Of a stretch of DNA of 64,000 nucleotides, positions 34,376-41,725 are shown in pieces. Source of the stretch: Cytobacillus horneckiae (lineage in GTDB: Bacteria > Bacillota > Bacilli > Bacillales > Cytobacillaceae); the NCBI RefSeq assembly GCF_002835735.1, contig NZ_PISD01000016.1, forward strand, positions 109,501 to 173,500, given 5' to 3'. A model generated the notes under the pieces. It ran no database searches, had not been told where the DNA came from, and worked only from the letters and a program-made list of their open reading frames with translations. Within the stretch, counting starts at the first letter, position 1. Every line of letters begins with the position of its first letter. A program made the position numbers and the translations under genes.

Positions 34376-35545
34376 TTAATCCCTCCCTAAAATTACGACT
34401 GAAGTAGATGAAAGGGTGCCGCCTGTACCATTCACAAGTCCTATTTTTGCATCTTGCACTTGCCTTTCTCCGCATTCATTGCGGAGCTGTCTCACCGCTT
34501 CTATTAATAAAAATATTCCATACATGCCTGGATGAGCATATGAAAGTCCTCCGCCATTCGTATTCATTGGGAAATCTCCGCCGGGTGCAGTGCGTTGATT
34601 TTTAACAAAATCTCCTCCCTCACCACGTTTACAAAACCCTAGAGATTCTAAAGTGAGCAGTACAGTAATTGTGAAAGAATCATAGATTTGCACAAAGTCT
34701 ATTTCATCATGCGTTACTCCAGCCATTTCAAACGCTGTTTTACCGGAAATGGCTGCCGAAGTCACGGTCAAATCAGGCATTGCTTGAATAGACCAATGAC
34801 TGTGAGACTCTCCCTGGCCGAGAACCCAAACAGGTTTTTTACGGCAATCTTTTACTCTATCAGGAGAAACGATGACAAGCGCACCGGCGCCATCTGTTAC
34901 TAAACAGCAATCCAATAGATGTAAAGGGTCGCAAATCATCGGTGAATTTAAAACATCATTAATCGTTAATGAATCTTTCATCATTGCATCAGGGTTAAGC
35001 TGCGCCCATTTTCGTGTAGCGACGGCAATTTCCGCAAGATCTTCTGCTGTTGTCCCATACTCATGCATATGACGATTAGCAGCCATTGCATAAGAACCGG
35101 CGGGACTTGGCAAACCGAATGGCGTCTCATATTGAGCTGTTAATGTCGGTGGGCGACCGGCTAATGATCTTGATTTTTCAGAACGCTGTGTACTGCCGTA
35201 CAAAATTAATGCTACTTCGCATAAACCCGCCTTAATGGCTGCAGCCGCATGACCCACATGAGCCTCAAAGGCAGAACCGCCAATTTGGGTTGAATCAGTG
35301 AATTTAGGGTTAATACCCAAATATTCTGACATTACTACTGATGGAAATGATCCTACTCCTGGCAGTCCCCATAGTCCAGCTACAAACATTCCATCGACAT
35401 CATCTTTCGTTAATCCGGCATCATCTAATGCTCTTTTCGCTGCAATTGCCTGGATTTGAAGAACTGACTTGCCGCCTGCAACCTTTCCATTTTCGAGCTC
35501 AACATCTCCTACACCGACAATTGCAGCAGATCGTTTAATAGACAC
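34376..35545 (-). CDS. Ltp2-like thiolase-superfamily protein (probable retro-aldolase)
   Basis: This 389-residue thiolase fold has NGTGGTLSSTS and NTNGGGLSYAHPGMYG near the C-terminus. The position of the N-terminal nucleophilic Cys is occupied by TQIGGSAFEAHVGHAA, with no Cys. This is the pattern of the lipid-transfer/Ltp2 branch. Ltp2 with a DUF35 partner cleaves beta-hydroxy acyl-CoAs by retro-aldol chemistry instead of thiolysis. GTG 35545 lies 8 nt after GAGGGTG and is preferred to the GTG at 35554. Confidence 0.85.
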   Translation of the reverse strand: MSIKRSAAIVGVGDVELENGKVAGGKSVLQIQAIAAKRALDDAGLTKDDVDGMFVAGLWGLPGVGSFPSVVMSEYLGINPKFTDSTQIGGSAFEAHVGHAAAAIKAGLCEVALILYGSTQRSEKSRSLAGRPPTLTAQYETPFGLPSPAGSYAMAANRHMHEYGTTAEDLAEIAVATRKWAQLNPDAMMKDSLTINDVLNSPMICDPLHLLDCCLVTDGAGALVIVSPDRVKDCRKKPVWVLGQGESHSHWSIQAMPDLTVTSAAISGKTAFEMAGVTHDEIDFVQIYDSFTITVLLTLESLGFCKRGEGGDFVKNQRTAPGGDFPMNTNGGGLSYAHPGMYGIFLLIEAVRQLRNECGERQVQDAKIGLVNGTGGTLSSTSVVILGRD

Positions 35546-35567
35546 AAATATCACACCCTCTATACAG

Positions 35568-36725
35568 TTAGTTATGATAATGAAATTCTTTATTTTTTAC
35601 AGTGTTTAATAGGTTTTGATGTATATAATCTTCCATTAATGCCGGATGGGTTAAGTGATAAAGTTGATACATGGCTGCTTTATACCAAAAATGGATGCTC
35701 TCTTCCCAAGTAAAGCCCATTCCACCATGAAGCTGGATTGAACTTTCACATATTTTCTTATACATATCAGTATTAAAATAACGGCTGCACAAAAGATTTA
35801 AAGTTACCTTCTCCTCATCTTCTGCAATAGAGTGAATATAAATGCTATAGCTTCTCGCTTTTTCAATCTCTACTTTTATATCCGCAATCATGTGCTTTAC
35901 CGCTTGAAAAGAGCCGACAGGAACACCAAATTGCTTTCTTTCCGATACAAAATGAACCGTCCGATTTAACACTTCATCGGCACCGCCGATGATTTCTCCG
36001 TTAATAGCAATGAAGTAGCTTCGTAGTGATTCCGAAATCAAATCTTTTAATTTTTCAGATGTTATAAGTTCTTCTTCAGTAACTACAGCATTTTTCAGCA
36101 CAAGGGTTCCTTGAGGCTTTGATAAATCTACCGATTCTTCAGCAGAAATGATTACATTGTCTTGTTTTGTTGAAATAAGTGCAACAAATGTTTGATCATT
36201 ATCCTCAATCGGCAAAATAATATAATCAGCGTTTTGCAGAAACTGCAAATGTTCATAGCTGCCGCTTATTTCATAATGCTGTTTCACTTTCTTCAATTCT
36301 ACTGCTGGATATTGAAAATAGGTCTCATCTCGTTTAACTAATTTAGGCAATACTGCCGCAGCGACAGCTTCTCCACCAATAATTGCTTCCAGTACTGACT
36401 TTTGGTTATCAGTTAATGGTAGCTGGCTCATTAATGGCACGACAAATCCTGAAGTTAATGAGAAAGGACCTGGGAATAAGGATGCGCCGATAGATTCAGC
36501 TAAATACATTAAATCTAGCGTATCTACTTCTTCCAATGTTTGAAATTCTCCGTGAGCAAGAATGCCTAACCAGCCATTCTCTGCTAATTTCATCCATTTT
36601 TTCTTAGAGAACCCATTCTCTTTCTCAGCTATCTCTACAAACGTTTCAAATGCCATTTCTTTTTTTAACAGTGTATTCAATGCTTTCTTTAACATCAGCT
36701 GCTGTTCTGTATAGCGATATTCCAT
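35568..36725 (-). CDS. Acyl-CoA dehydrogenase, divergent partner subunit
   Basis: This 385-residue protein keeps the C-terminal dehydrogenase helices (RKQFGVPVGSFQAVKHMIADIK, SIQLHGGMGFTWE). The middle domain lacks the usual FSEPNAGSD motif and is poorly conserved. It lies 2 bp downstream of a more canonical dehydrogenase gene. Such pairs form alpha2beta2 heterotetramers in steroid catabolism (ChsE1-ChsE2 type). ATG 36725 follows AAGGGGG by about 9 nt; upstream ATGs lie within the neighbouring gene. Confidence 0.83.
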   Translation of the reverse strand: MEYRYTEQQLMLKKALNTLLKKEMAFETFVEIAEKENGFSKKKWMKLAENGWLGILAHGEFQTLEEVDTLDLMYLAESIGASLFPGPFSLTSGFVVPLMSQLPLTDNQKSVLEAIIGGEAVAAAVLPKLVKRDETYFQYPAVELKKVKQHYEISGSYEHLQFLQNADYIILPIEDNDQTFVALISTKQDNVIISAEESVDLSKPQGTLVLKNAVVTEEELITSEKLKDLISESLRSYFIAINGEIIGGADEVLNRTVHFVSERKQFGVPVGSFQAVKHMIADIKVEIEKARSYSIYIHSIAEDEEKVTLNLLCSRYFNTDMYKKICESSIQLHGGMGFTWEESIHFWYKAAMYQLYHLTHPALMEDYIHQNLLNTVKNKEFHYHN

Positions 36726-36727
36726 TT

Positions 36728-37888
36728 CTATCTGCCCCCTTTTGAACTTGGTAAGCCTAGGGATTTTGCAATGATATTTTTTTGTACTTGAGTTGTTCCA
36801 GCATAGATCGTTTCCGCTCGCGATAGAAGAAACTTCTCCATCCATACCTCATGGTCACCCTTTACGATTGATTCCTCACCTAGAAGGTCCAAACTTGTAT
36901 TTAATAAATCCTGATGCCCTTCGCTCCATGTAAGCTTTGCAATGGCTGGCAATGAGCCTGTTTCTTCCCCTTGTGAAATGAGCGCAATATTTCTTAAGCA
37001 GACACTCTTTAATATTTCGCATGAAAGATAGGCTTTCACCAATTGCGTTTGCAGCCGGCCATTAACGTAGGATTGACCTGATGCAGCTCGCTCTGTAAAA
37101 AGCGTGAGCAATTGCTGAAACTCCTGCTGCATCTTTAATGATCTTTGCGCAAAATGGATGCCCCTTTCATTTGAAAGTGCAAAATTTGCCATCTCCCAGC
37201 CGTTATTCAGCTCACCAACGACATCTTCTTTAGGCACGATTGCATCATCCATAAAGACTTCTGCTAATTCTGATTCACCAGCAATATTTTTAATCGGACG
37301 GACAGTTACACCTTTTTGATTCATATCCAATATCATTAAACTAATGCCTTTGTATCTTGGTTCTGCTGTCCTGACAAGGACATAGCATTTATTAGCATAT
37401 GGGGCATACGATGTCCACACCTTTTGACCGTTCAACAAGAAATAATCGCCTTTATCTTCAGCCTTTGTCTGCAATCCGGCTAGATCTGATCCTGCATTAG
37501 GTTCAGAAAACCCTTGACACCAAATATCTTCATGCTTAAGCATTCTTGGCAAGTAATGCTTTTTTTGCTCCTCTGTTCCATATTTAATTAATGTGAGAGC
37601 AAAAATGCCAATACCGTTTGAATTCAACACTTCCGGGGCATTAATTTTGACGAGCTCTTCAATATACACAAGCTGCTGCTCAATGGATAACCCAAGGCCA
37701 CCATATTCTCTCGGCCAAGAAGGTGCGACCCATCCGCCCTCTGCAAGAGTTTTTCCCCATTGTTTCCGCCGCTGAACCCACTCATCACCAGTCACTTCTT
37801 TATCCCATTCTCGTGGGAAATTAGCATTAAGCCATGTTCGAAATGAACTTCTAAACTCTTCTGCTTCCTTTGAATAGGTAAAATTCAT
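36728..37888 (-). CDS. Acyl-CoA dehydrogenase, canonical subunit of a pair
   Basis: This 386-residue protein has APSWPREYGGLGLS, GFSEPNAGSDLAGL (about 126-139), KVWTSYAPYAN and the C-terminal SRAETIYAGTTQVQKNIIAKSLGLP, typical of the FadE28/FadE29-like group. The usual C-terminal catalytic Glu is absent (YAGT). Glu241 in LSNERG is a good candidate base. It is tightly coupled to the divergent dehydrogenase downstream and to the MaoC gene upstream (2 bp). Confidence 0.87.
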   Translation of the reverse strand: MNFTYSKEAEEFRSSFRTWLNANFPREWDKEVTGDEWVQRRKQWGKTLAEGGWVAPSWPREYGGLGLSIEQQLVYIEELVKINAPEVLNSNGIGIFALTLIKYGTEEQKKHYLPRMLKHEDIWCQGFSEPNAGSDLAGLQTKAEDKGDYFLLNGQKVWTSYAPYANKCYVLVRTAEPRYKGISLMILDMNQKGVTVRPIKNIAGESELAEVFMDDAIVPKEDVVGELNNGWEMANFALSNERGIHFAQRSLKMQQEFQQLLTLFTERAASGQSYVNGRLQTQLVKAYLSCEILKSVCLRNIALISQGEETGSLPAIAKLTWSEGHQDLLNTSLDLLGEESIVKGDHEVWMEKFLLSRAETIYAGTTQVQKNIIAKSLGLPSSKGGR

Positions 37889-37890
37889 CT

Positions 37891-38313
37891 TTATCCCTCC
37901 TTATCTTTAGATAGCAACATCGCCTCAAATACGCCTGATACCTTAACTTCACCTTCATCATTGACTGCTTTTACTTCACCAATCACCCGATTATTTTCTA
38001 TTTTTTTTATGATTTTTCCGATAACGTGGATTTGTTCCCCTGGAAATGTCATCTTTTGAAAGCGGACTCGGATGGATTCTATGTACTTCCTTTCTATCCA
38101 AGTCGTTACCCCTTGAGAAGCCATCCCCATAATAAGCATTCCATGAGCGATAATTCCTGACCCAGCAGCTTGACCAACTTCTTCAACTGTATGCAGTGGA
38201 TTAAAATCTCCGGATGCACCGGCATATTTCACAAGCTGGACTCGGGATATTGGATCCTTTTTTAAAACGGGAAATGGTGAATCAACAATCACATCCTCGT
38301 AATATTTCAGCAT
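37891..38313 (-). CDS. MaoC-like (R)-specific enoyl-CoA hydratase subunit
   Basis: This hotdog protein of 140 residues contains the hydratase-2 motif YAGASGDFNPLH (catalytic Asp and His five residues apart) and GIIAHGML. ATG 38313 lies 8 nt after GGAGGG; the frame opens at 38334 without an SD. It forms a pair with the adjacent hotdog gene (23 bp upstream), which lacks the His. Heterodimeric hydratases such as HadAB and ChsH1-ChsH2 have this division of labour. Confidence 0.87.
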   Translation of the reverse strand: MLKYYEDVIVDSPFPVLKKDPISRVQLVKYAGASGDFNPLHTVEEVGQAAGSGIIAHGMLIMGMASQGVTTWIERKYIESIRVRFQKMTFPGEQIHVIGKIIKKIENNRVIGEVKAVNDEGEVKVSGVFEAMLLSKDKEG

Positions 38314-38336
38314 TCTTTCATCCCTCCTTTCCATAG

Positions 38337-38789
38337 CTAGTGACGATCAATCGTCACATTTGTTGAAACGGCAACAAGCTCATTTACTTGATTATGATAT
38401 TCGAATTTTAAAGTAATAATATTCATCCCTCCTGAAGACCCTTTTTTAATATTCACCTCATCTACTTTTCCTTTAACTGTTAAAACGTCATTGGCATAAA
38501 TCGGCTTCACAAATTTATATTCCTGTTCACCATGAAGAATTTTCACAGGATTCAGACCGAGAATATGACATTTTTCCATAAAGCTATATCCGCCCCACAT
38601 ATCAATTACTTGGAGAAAGGTTAATGGGATCGGGATTCCATCGTAACCTTCCTGTCTCGCAGCTTCTTCATTGAAGTAAATTGGGTTCAAGTCTCCGATT
38701 GCTTCTGCAAACTCCTTAATCTTCACCTTATCCACAGAATATGAATAGGGTGAAAGCTCTAAACCAATTAAATCCATTACTTTAGACAT
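38337..38789 (-). CDS. MaoC N-terminal-type (FAS1-like) dehydratase partner
   Basis: This 150-residue hotdog protein is of the MaoC dehydratase N-terminal type. It has AIGDLNPIYFNEEAA where catalytic subunits have D-x5-H; the His is replaced by Tyr, so it is probably non-catalytic. IPIPLTFLQVIDMW and LHGEQEYKFVKPIYANDVL are typical of the family. It should heterodimerise with the next gene product to hydrate a bulky enoyl-CoA. Confidence 0.83.
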   Translation of the reverse strand: MSKVMDLIGLELSPYSYSVDKVKIKEFAEAIGDLNPIYFNEEAARQEGYDGIPIPLTFLQVIDMWGGYSFMEKCHILGLNPVKILHGEQEYKFVKPIYANDVLTVKGKVDEVNIKKGSSGGMNIITLKFEYHNQVNELVAVSTNVTIDRH

Positions 38790-38831
38790 TTACATTCACC
38801 TCGCCTTGGCTCGTTTGAATCGTCTGCTATC

Positions 38832-39572
38832 TCACATGAATCTCCCGCCAGTAACCTCCAGCACATTCCCAGTCATATAATCAGCGTAATCTGAGCTTAA
38901 AAAAATGACTGCTTTGGCAATATCTAAAGGTTCACCGACTCTTTGCATTGGTATTTCCGCAATTTTAATTTCCCTTACCTTTTCAGGAACAGCTCTTGTC
39001 ATATCAGTATCAATAAATCCGGGCTGAACAGCATTCACATTGACTTGAAACTTTGCAAGTTCCTTGGCAGCAGCCTTAGTCATCCCTACAATACCCGCTT
39101 TAGCCCCAGCGTAGTTTACTTGTCCCATATTGCCAACTTTTCCTGCAATAGATGATATATTCACAATTTTTCCTTTCTCATGTTTTCTCATATAAGCCCC
39201 TGCTGCTTGCATGCAAAGGAATGTCCCTTTCATATGAACGGCGATTACTTGATCAAATTGCTCTTCAGTCATTTTATGTAACATTGCATCCCTTGTGATG
39301 CCTGCGTTATTTACTAAAATATCTAAATCTCCAAACGTATCGATTGCCGACTGAATCAATGAGGAAGCGCTTTCCTTATCAGCTACATCCACCCGAACAG
39401 CCATTCCTTTACTGCCAAGCTGTTCTACTTCTTGGACAACGCTTTGTGCAGCTTCAACATTCAAATCACCAGCAACAACATTTGCGCCATGCTTTGCAAA
39501 TAGTAGTGCAACTTCTCTGCCAATTCCTTGCCCTGCTCCTGTTACAACTGCCACCTTATTTTGAAGATCCAT
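38832..39572 (-). CDS. FabG-like short-chain dehydrogenase
   Basis: This 246-residue SDR has TGAGQGIG (11-18), NNAG, Ser in NISSIAGKVG and the catalytic YAGAK. The sequence is close to 3-oxoacyl-ACP/CoA reductases. In this operon it may oxidise a 3-hydroxyacyl-CoA or a ring alcohol. It is the first gene of the long minus-strand array, behind a TTGACA-17-TAAAAT promoter and a GAGGAGG SD. Confidence 0.88.
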   Translation of the reverse strand: MDLQNKVAVVTGAGQGIGREVALLFAKHGANVVAGDLNVEAAQSVVQEVEQLGSKGMAVRVDVADKESASSLIQSAIDTFGDLDILVNNAGITRDAMLHKMTEEQFDQVIAVHMKGTFLCMQAAGAYMRKHEKGKIVNISSIAGKVGNMGQVNYAGAKAGIVGMTKAAAKELAKFQVNVNAVQPGFIDTDMTRAVPEKVREIKIAEIPMQRVGEPLDIAKAVIFLSSDYADYMTGNVLEVTGGRFM

Positions 39573-39626
39573 TTATATCCTCCTCATATTTGCCTTTAAA
39601 GAAAAGGTTTACATTCTACTAAATAA

Positions 39627-39655
39627 ATTTTATATAATAAAAAATTTTTTGTCAA
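39627..39655 (-). promoter_or_regulatory. Promoter of the 39.6 kb catabolic operon
   Basis: On the minus strand TTGACA (39650-39655), 17 bp, TAAAAT (39627-39632). The spacer and -10 region matches 14 of 18 positions of the palindrome at the iclR promoter (40613-40630), suggesting control by the adjacent IclR-type regulator. Confidence 0.65.
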
Positions 39656-39688
39656 TGAAAATTAGAAAATTTAGATTTGTTTAAATAT

Positions 39689-39721
39689 AAAAAAAACCCA
39701 CCATCCTAGATAGCGAGTTTT
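39689..39721 (-). terminator. iclR-type gene terminator
   Basis: On the minus strand a 13-bp stem with several G-U pairs and a 3-nt loop (39693-39721) runs into eight T residues (39689-39696). It lies 12 bp beyond the regulator stop and just upstream of the catabolic promoter. Confidence 0.6.
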
Positions 39722-39733
39722 CTGATTTTGCTT

Positions 39734-40531
39734 TTAGTTTTTTACCGTTCCACCTAGCTTAAAACTAATATCATTAGCGATTGCTTTTACTTTTTCCCCA
39801 ATTCTTGTTGCTTCCTCACCTTGCAATTGCGTCGTTAATCCTACCAATACAATTGACATATCAACTTTATTTGTATTATTAACAATAGGAGCTGCTATGC
39901 CGACAATTCCATCAATATATTCACCAAAAGCAATGGCATAGCCTTTTTCACGTACATCCTTTAGTTCACTTTTTAGTGTATCCATCTCCTCCTCAGACAA
40001 AGGTCTTAGTCCATCATTCATATGAAGAAGTTCCTCTGCTTCTGCTTCATCCATATAAGCCAGCATACATTTGCCATACGAGCCATCAACAATAGAAAAA
40101 TGGCGACCGACTGAAACATTGATACCAAATTGTTCAGCCTCAACTTTAGAAATAATTGTTGATTTTTTCTTCCCAATTCGGTTAACTAAAAAACTAGTAA
40201 GGCCGGTTTCTTCTGTGAGCTCTTCCATATATGGCTTAATCACTGATAAATCAAGGATATTTTCCTTAGCCCTTTCTCCAAGGACAACTAAATACGGTCC
40301 AAGACTATACCGTTTAGAACTTTGATCATAGCGAACAACAGAAAGCTCCTCTAACTTTTGCAAAATACGATAACAAGTTGTTGGAGTTAGTGATAATGCC
40401 TTAGCTATTTCTGTTAAATTGCTTTTACTAAATTTTTTCCTGCTTAGTAATGAAAGTATTCTAAATGCACTATCAACTGCAGGTACATTATATTTTCTTT
40501 TTTCTTTCTTTTCCTCTTGGTTTTTCTCCAC
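39734..40531 (-). CDS. IclR-family transcriptional regulator
   Basis: GTG 40531, 7 nt after AGGAGG, gives 265 residues; the open frame extends further upstream without an SD. An N-terminal winged helix (VDSAFRILSLLSR, LTEIAKALSLTPTTCYRILQKLEEL) is followed by the IclR ligand domain (YSLGPYLVVLGERA, VDGSYGKCMLAYM, GIVGIAAPIVN). IclR proteins sense small aromatic or carboxylic acids. It lies directly upstream of the 39.6-20.5 kb operon, sharing promoter architecture with it, and is a strong candidate for its regulator. Confidence 0.92.
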   Translation of the reverse strand: MEKNQEEKKEKRKYNVPAVDSAFRILSLLSRKKFSKSNLTEIAKALSLTPTTCYRILQKLEELSVVRYDQSSKRYSLGPYLVVLGERAKENILDLSVIKPYMEELTEETGLTSFLVNRIGKKKSTIISKVEAEQFGINVSVGRHFSIVDGSYGKCMLAYMDEAEAEELLHMNDGLRPLSEEEMDTLKSELKDVREKGYAIAFGEYIDGIVGIAAPIVNNTNKVDMSIVLVGLTTQLQGEEATRIGEKVKAIANDISFKLGGTVKN

Positions 40532-40612
40532 AGACCTTCCTCCTGATTCCTCTTTTATCAAAAGCAATTTAAAATTTACTTCTATTAATATAAAATCCAA
40601 AATATTTAGATT

Positions 40613-40630
40613 TATTTTATATATAAAATA
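40613..40630. promoter_or_regulatory. 18-bp palindrome over the iclR-type promoter
   Basis: TATTTTATATATAAAATA is a perfect 18-bp palindrome. It overlaps the -10 and spacer of the regulator's promoter, so autoregulation is likely. Its AT-only composition lowers the certainty. A 14/18 match occurs at the catabolic promoter. Confidence 0.45.
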
Positions 40631-40642
40631 TTTTTTTGTCAA
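40614..40642 (-). promoter_or_regulatory. Promoter of the IclR-family regulator gene
   Basis: On the minus strand TTGACA (40637-40642), 17 bp, TAAAAT (40614-40619). Both boxes and the spacing are identical to those of the catabolic promoter at 39627-39655. Confidence 0.65.
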
Positions 40643-40755
40643 GAAAATACAAATCTATTCAAAAAATTACAGCAACTCTTATGCGTTTGCTAAATTAAGT
40701 ATGATAAAATTTAATTAAACTATTGATAATTGATGTTAAAAAGGTAGGTAGGAGT

Positions 40756-41664
40756 ATGGATATTAAGCAATTAGAAGTATTCAATACGATATATAAACAT
40801 AAAAATTTTTCCAAAGCTGCCCAAGAACTTGAAATTTCACAGCCTACAGTCAGTGCACAAATTAAATCATTAGAAGAAAGTCTAGGTTTACAGTTATTTA
40901 ACCGAAAAAACAAAGCACTAGGAAATCTAACTGATGCGGGTAAAATTCTTTATCCTTATTCAAGCCAAATTTTATCGCTCGTAAAAGACGCAGAAACATC
41001 GTTATCTCAATATAAAAAAGGGTATTCTGGTTCATTATCCTTAGTGACATCTGACTCTTTCTGCTATTGGATTTTACCGCAGATATTAGAAAATTTCAAT
41101 CAGCGATACCCAGCAGTTGAGATTACTTTGAACACAGAATTCACACCAAAAATGATCGATATGGTCAATAATAGAGAAGTTCATTATGCAGTCGCAAGAA
41201 CTGGTACACCACATTTTAATGATGAACAATTAAAAAGCGAGTCGATAGGGCAAGATCCTATTGTCCTTGTTGTTTCAACTCACAATCGCCTTAACCGATT
41301 AGAGAAAGTGACAGTAGAGGACCTTATCAATGAAATTTTTATTGTTTATGGAAAAAAATCAAATTATTGGTCACAAATTGAACAGGCATTCCATCAGTTC
41401 AAGCTAGAACCAAAAACTGGTATGGAGTTAAATGATATTAATGCTACAAAAAAAATGATCGAGATTAATCTAGGCATTTCCTTTTTACCGGAAATTTCTG
41501 TACAGGATGAGGTAAAAAATAACAGATTAACAATGATTGAGATTGAAAACTTTCCAAAGCTCTATAGATACTCACATTTAATTTATCATAAGGATTTAAT
41601 TATGACAGGTGGTGTGGAGAAGTTTTTGCAATTTATCCAAGAGACTAAGCCTTATACGCTTTAG
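40756..41664 (+). CDS. LysR-family transcriptional regulator
   Basis: This is a 302-residue LysR protein starting MDIKQLEVF (ATG 40756, preceded by a GGTAGGTAGGAG stretch). The helix-turn-helix FSKAAQELEISQPTVSAQIKSLEE occupies about residues 20-45. The effector domain covers residues 90-290. It is divergent from the IclR-type gene and convergent with a synthetase gene. Its target is unknown; the dicarboxylate or acyl-CoA clusters on either side are candidates. Confidence 0.9.
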   Translation: MDIKQLEVFNTIYKHKNFSKAAQELEISQPTVSAQIKSLEESLGLQLFNRKNKALGNLTDAGKILYPYSSQILSLVKDAETSLSQYKKGYSGSLSLVTSDSFCYWILPQILENFNQRYPAVEITLNTEFTPKMIDMVNNREVHYAVARTGTPHFNDEQLKSESIGQDPIVLVVSTHNRLNRLEKVTVEDLINEIFIVYGKKSNYWSQIEQAFHQFKLEPKTGMELNDINATKKMIEINLGISFLPEISVQDEVKNNRLTMIEIENFPKLYRYSHLIYHKDLIMTGGVEKFLQFIQETKPYTL

Positions 41665-41671
41665 ATTTTTG

Positions 41672-41718
41672 AAAAAAACGGCTTTATCCTGCAGCAGATG
41701 CGGATAAAGCCGTTTTTT
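41672..41718. terminator. Bidirectional terminator between lysR-type gene and synthetase gene
   Basis: A perfect 17-bp stem (41673-41689 and 41702-41718, AAAAAACGGCTTTATCC and complement) with a 12-nt loop and T runs on both strands serves the two convergent genes. Confidence 0.85.
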
Positions 41719-41725
41719 CATGCCC

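Noticed and set aside
34373..34475. N-terminal extension of the DUF35 protein
   Set aside because: The extra 34 codons lie inside the thiolase gene in another frame. The ATG at 34373 has a GGAGGG SD, and the family starts there.
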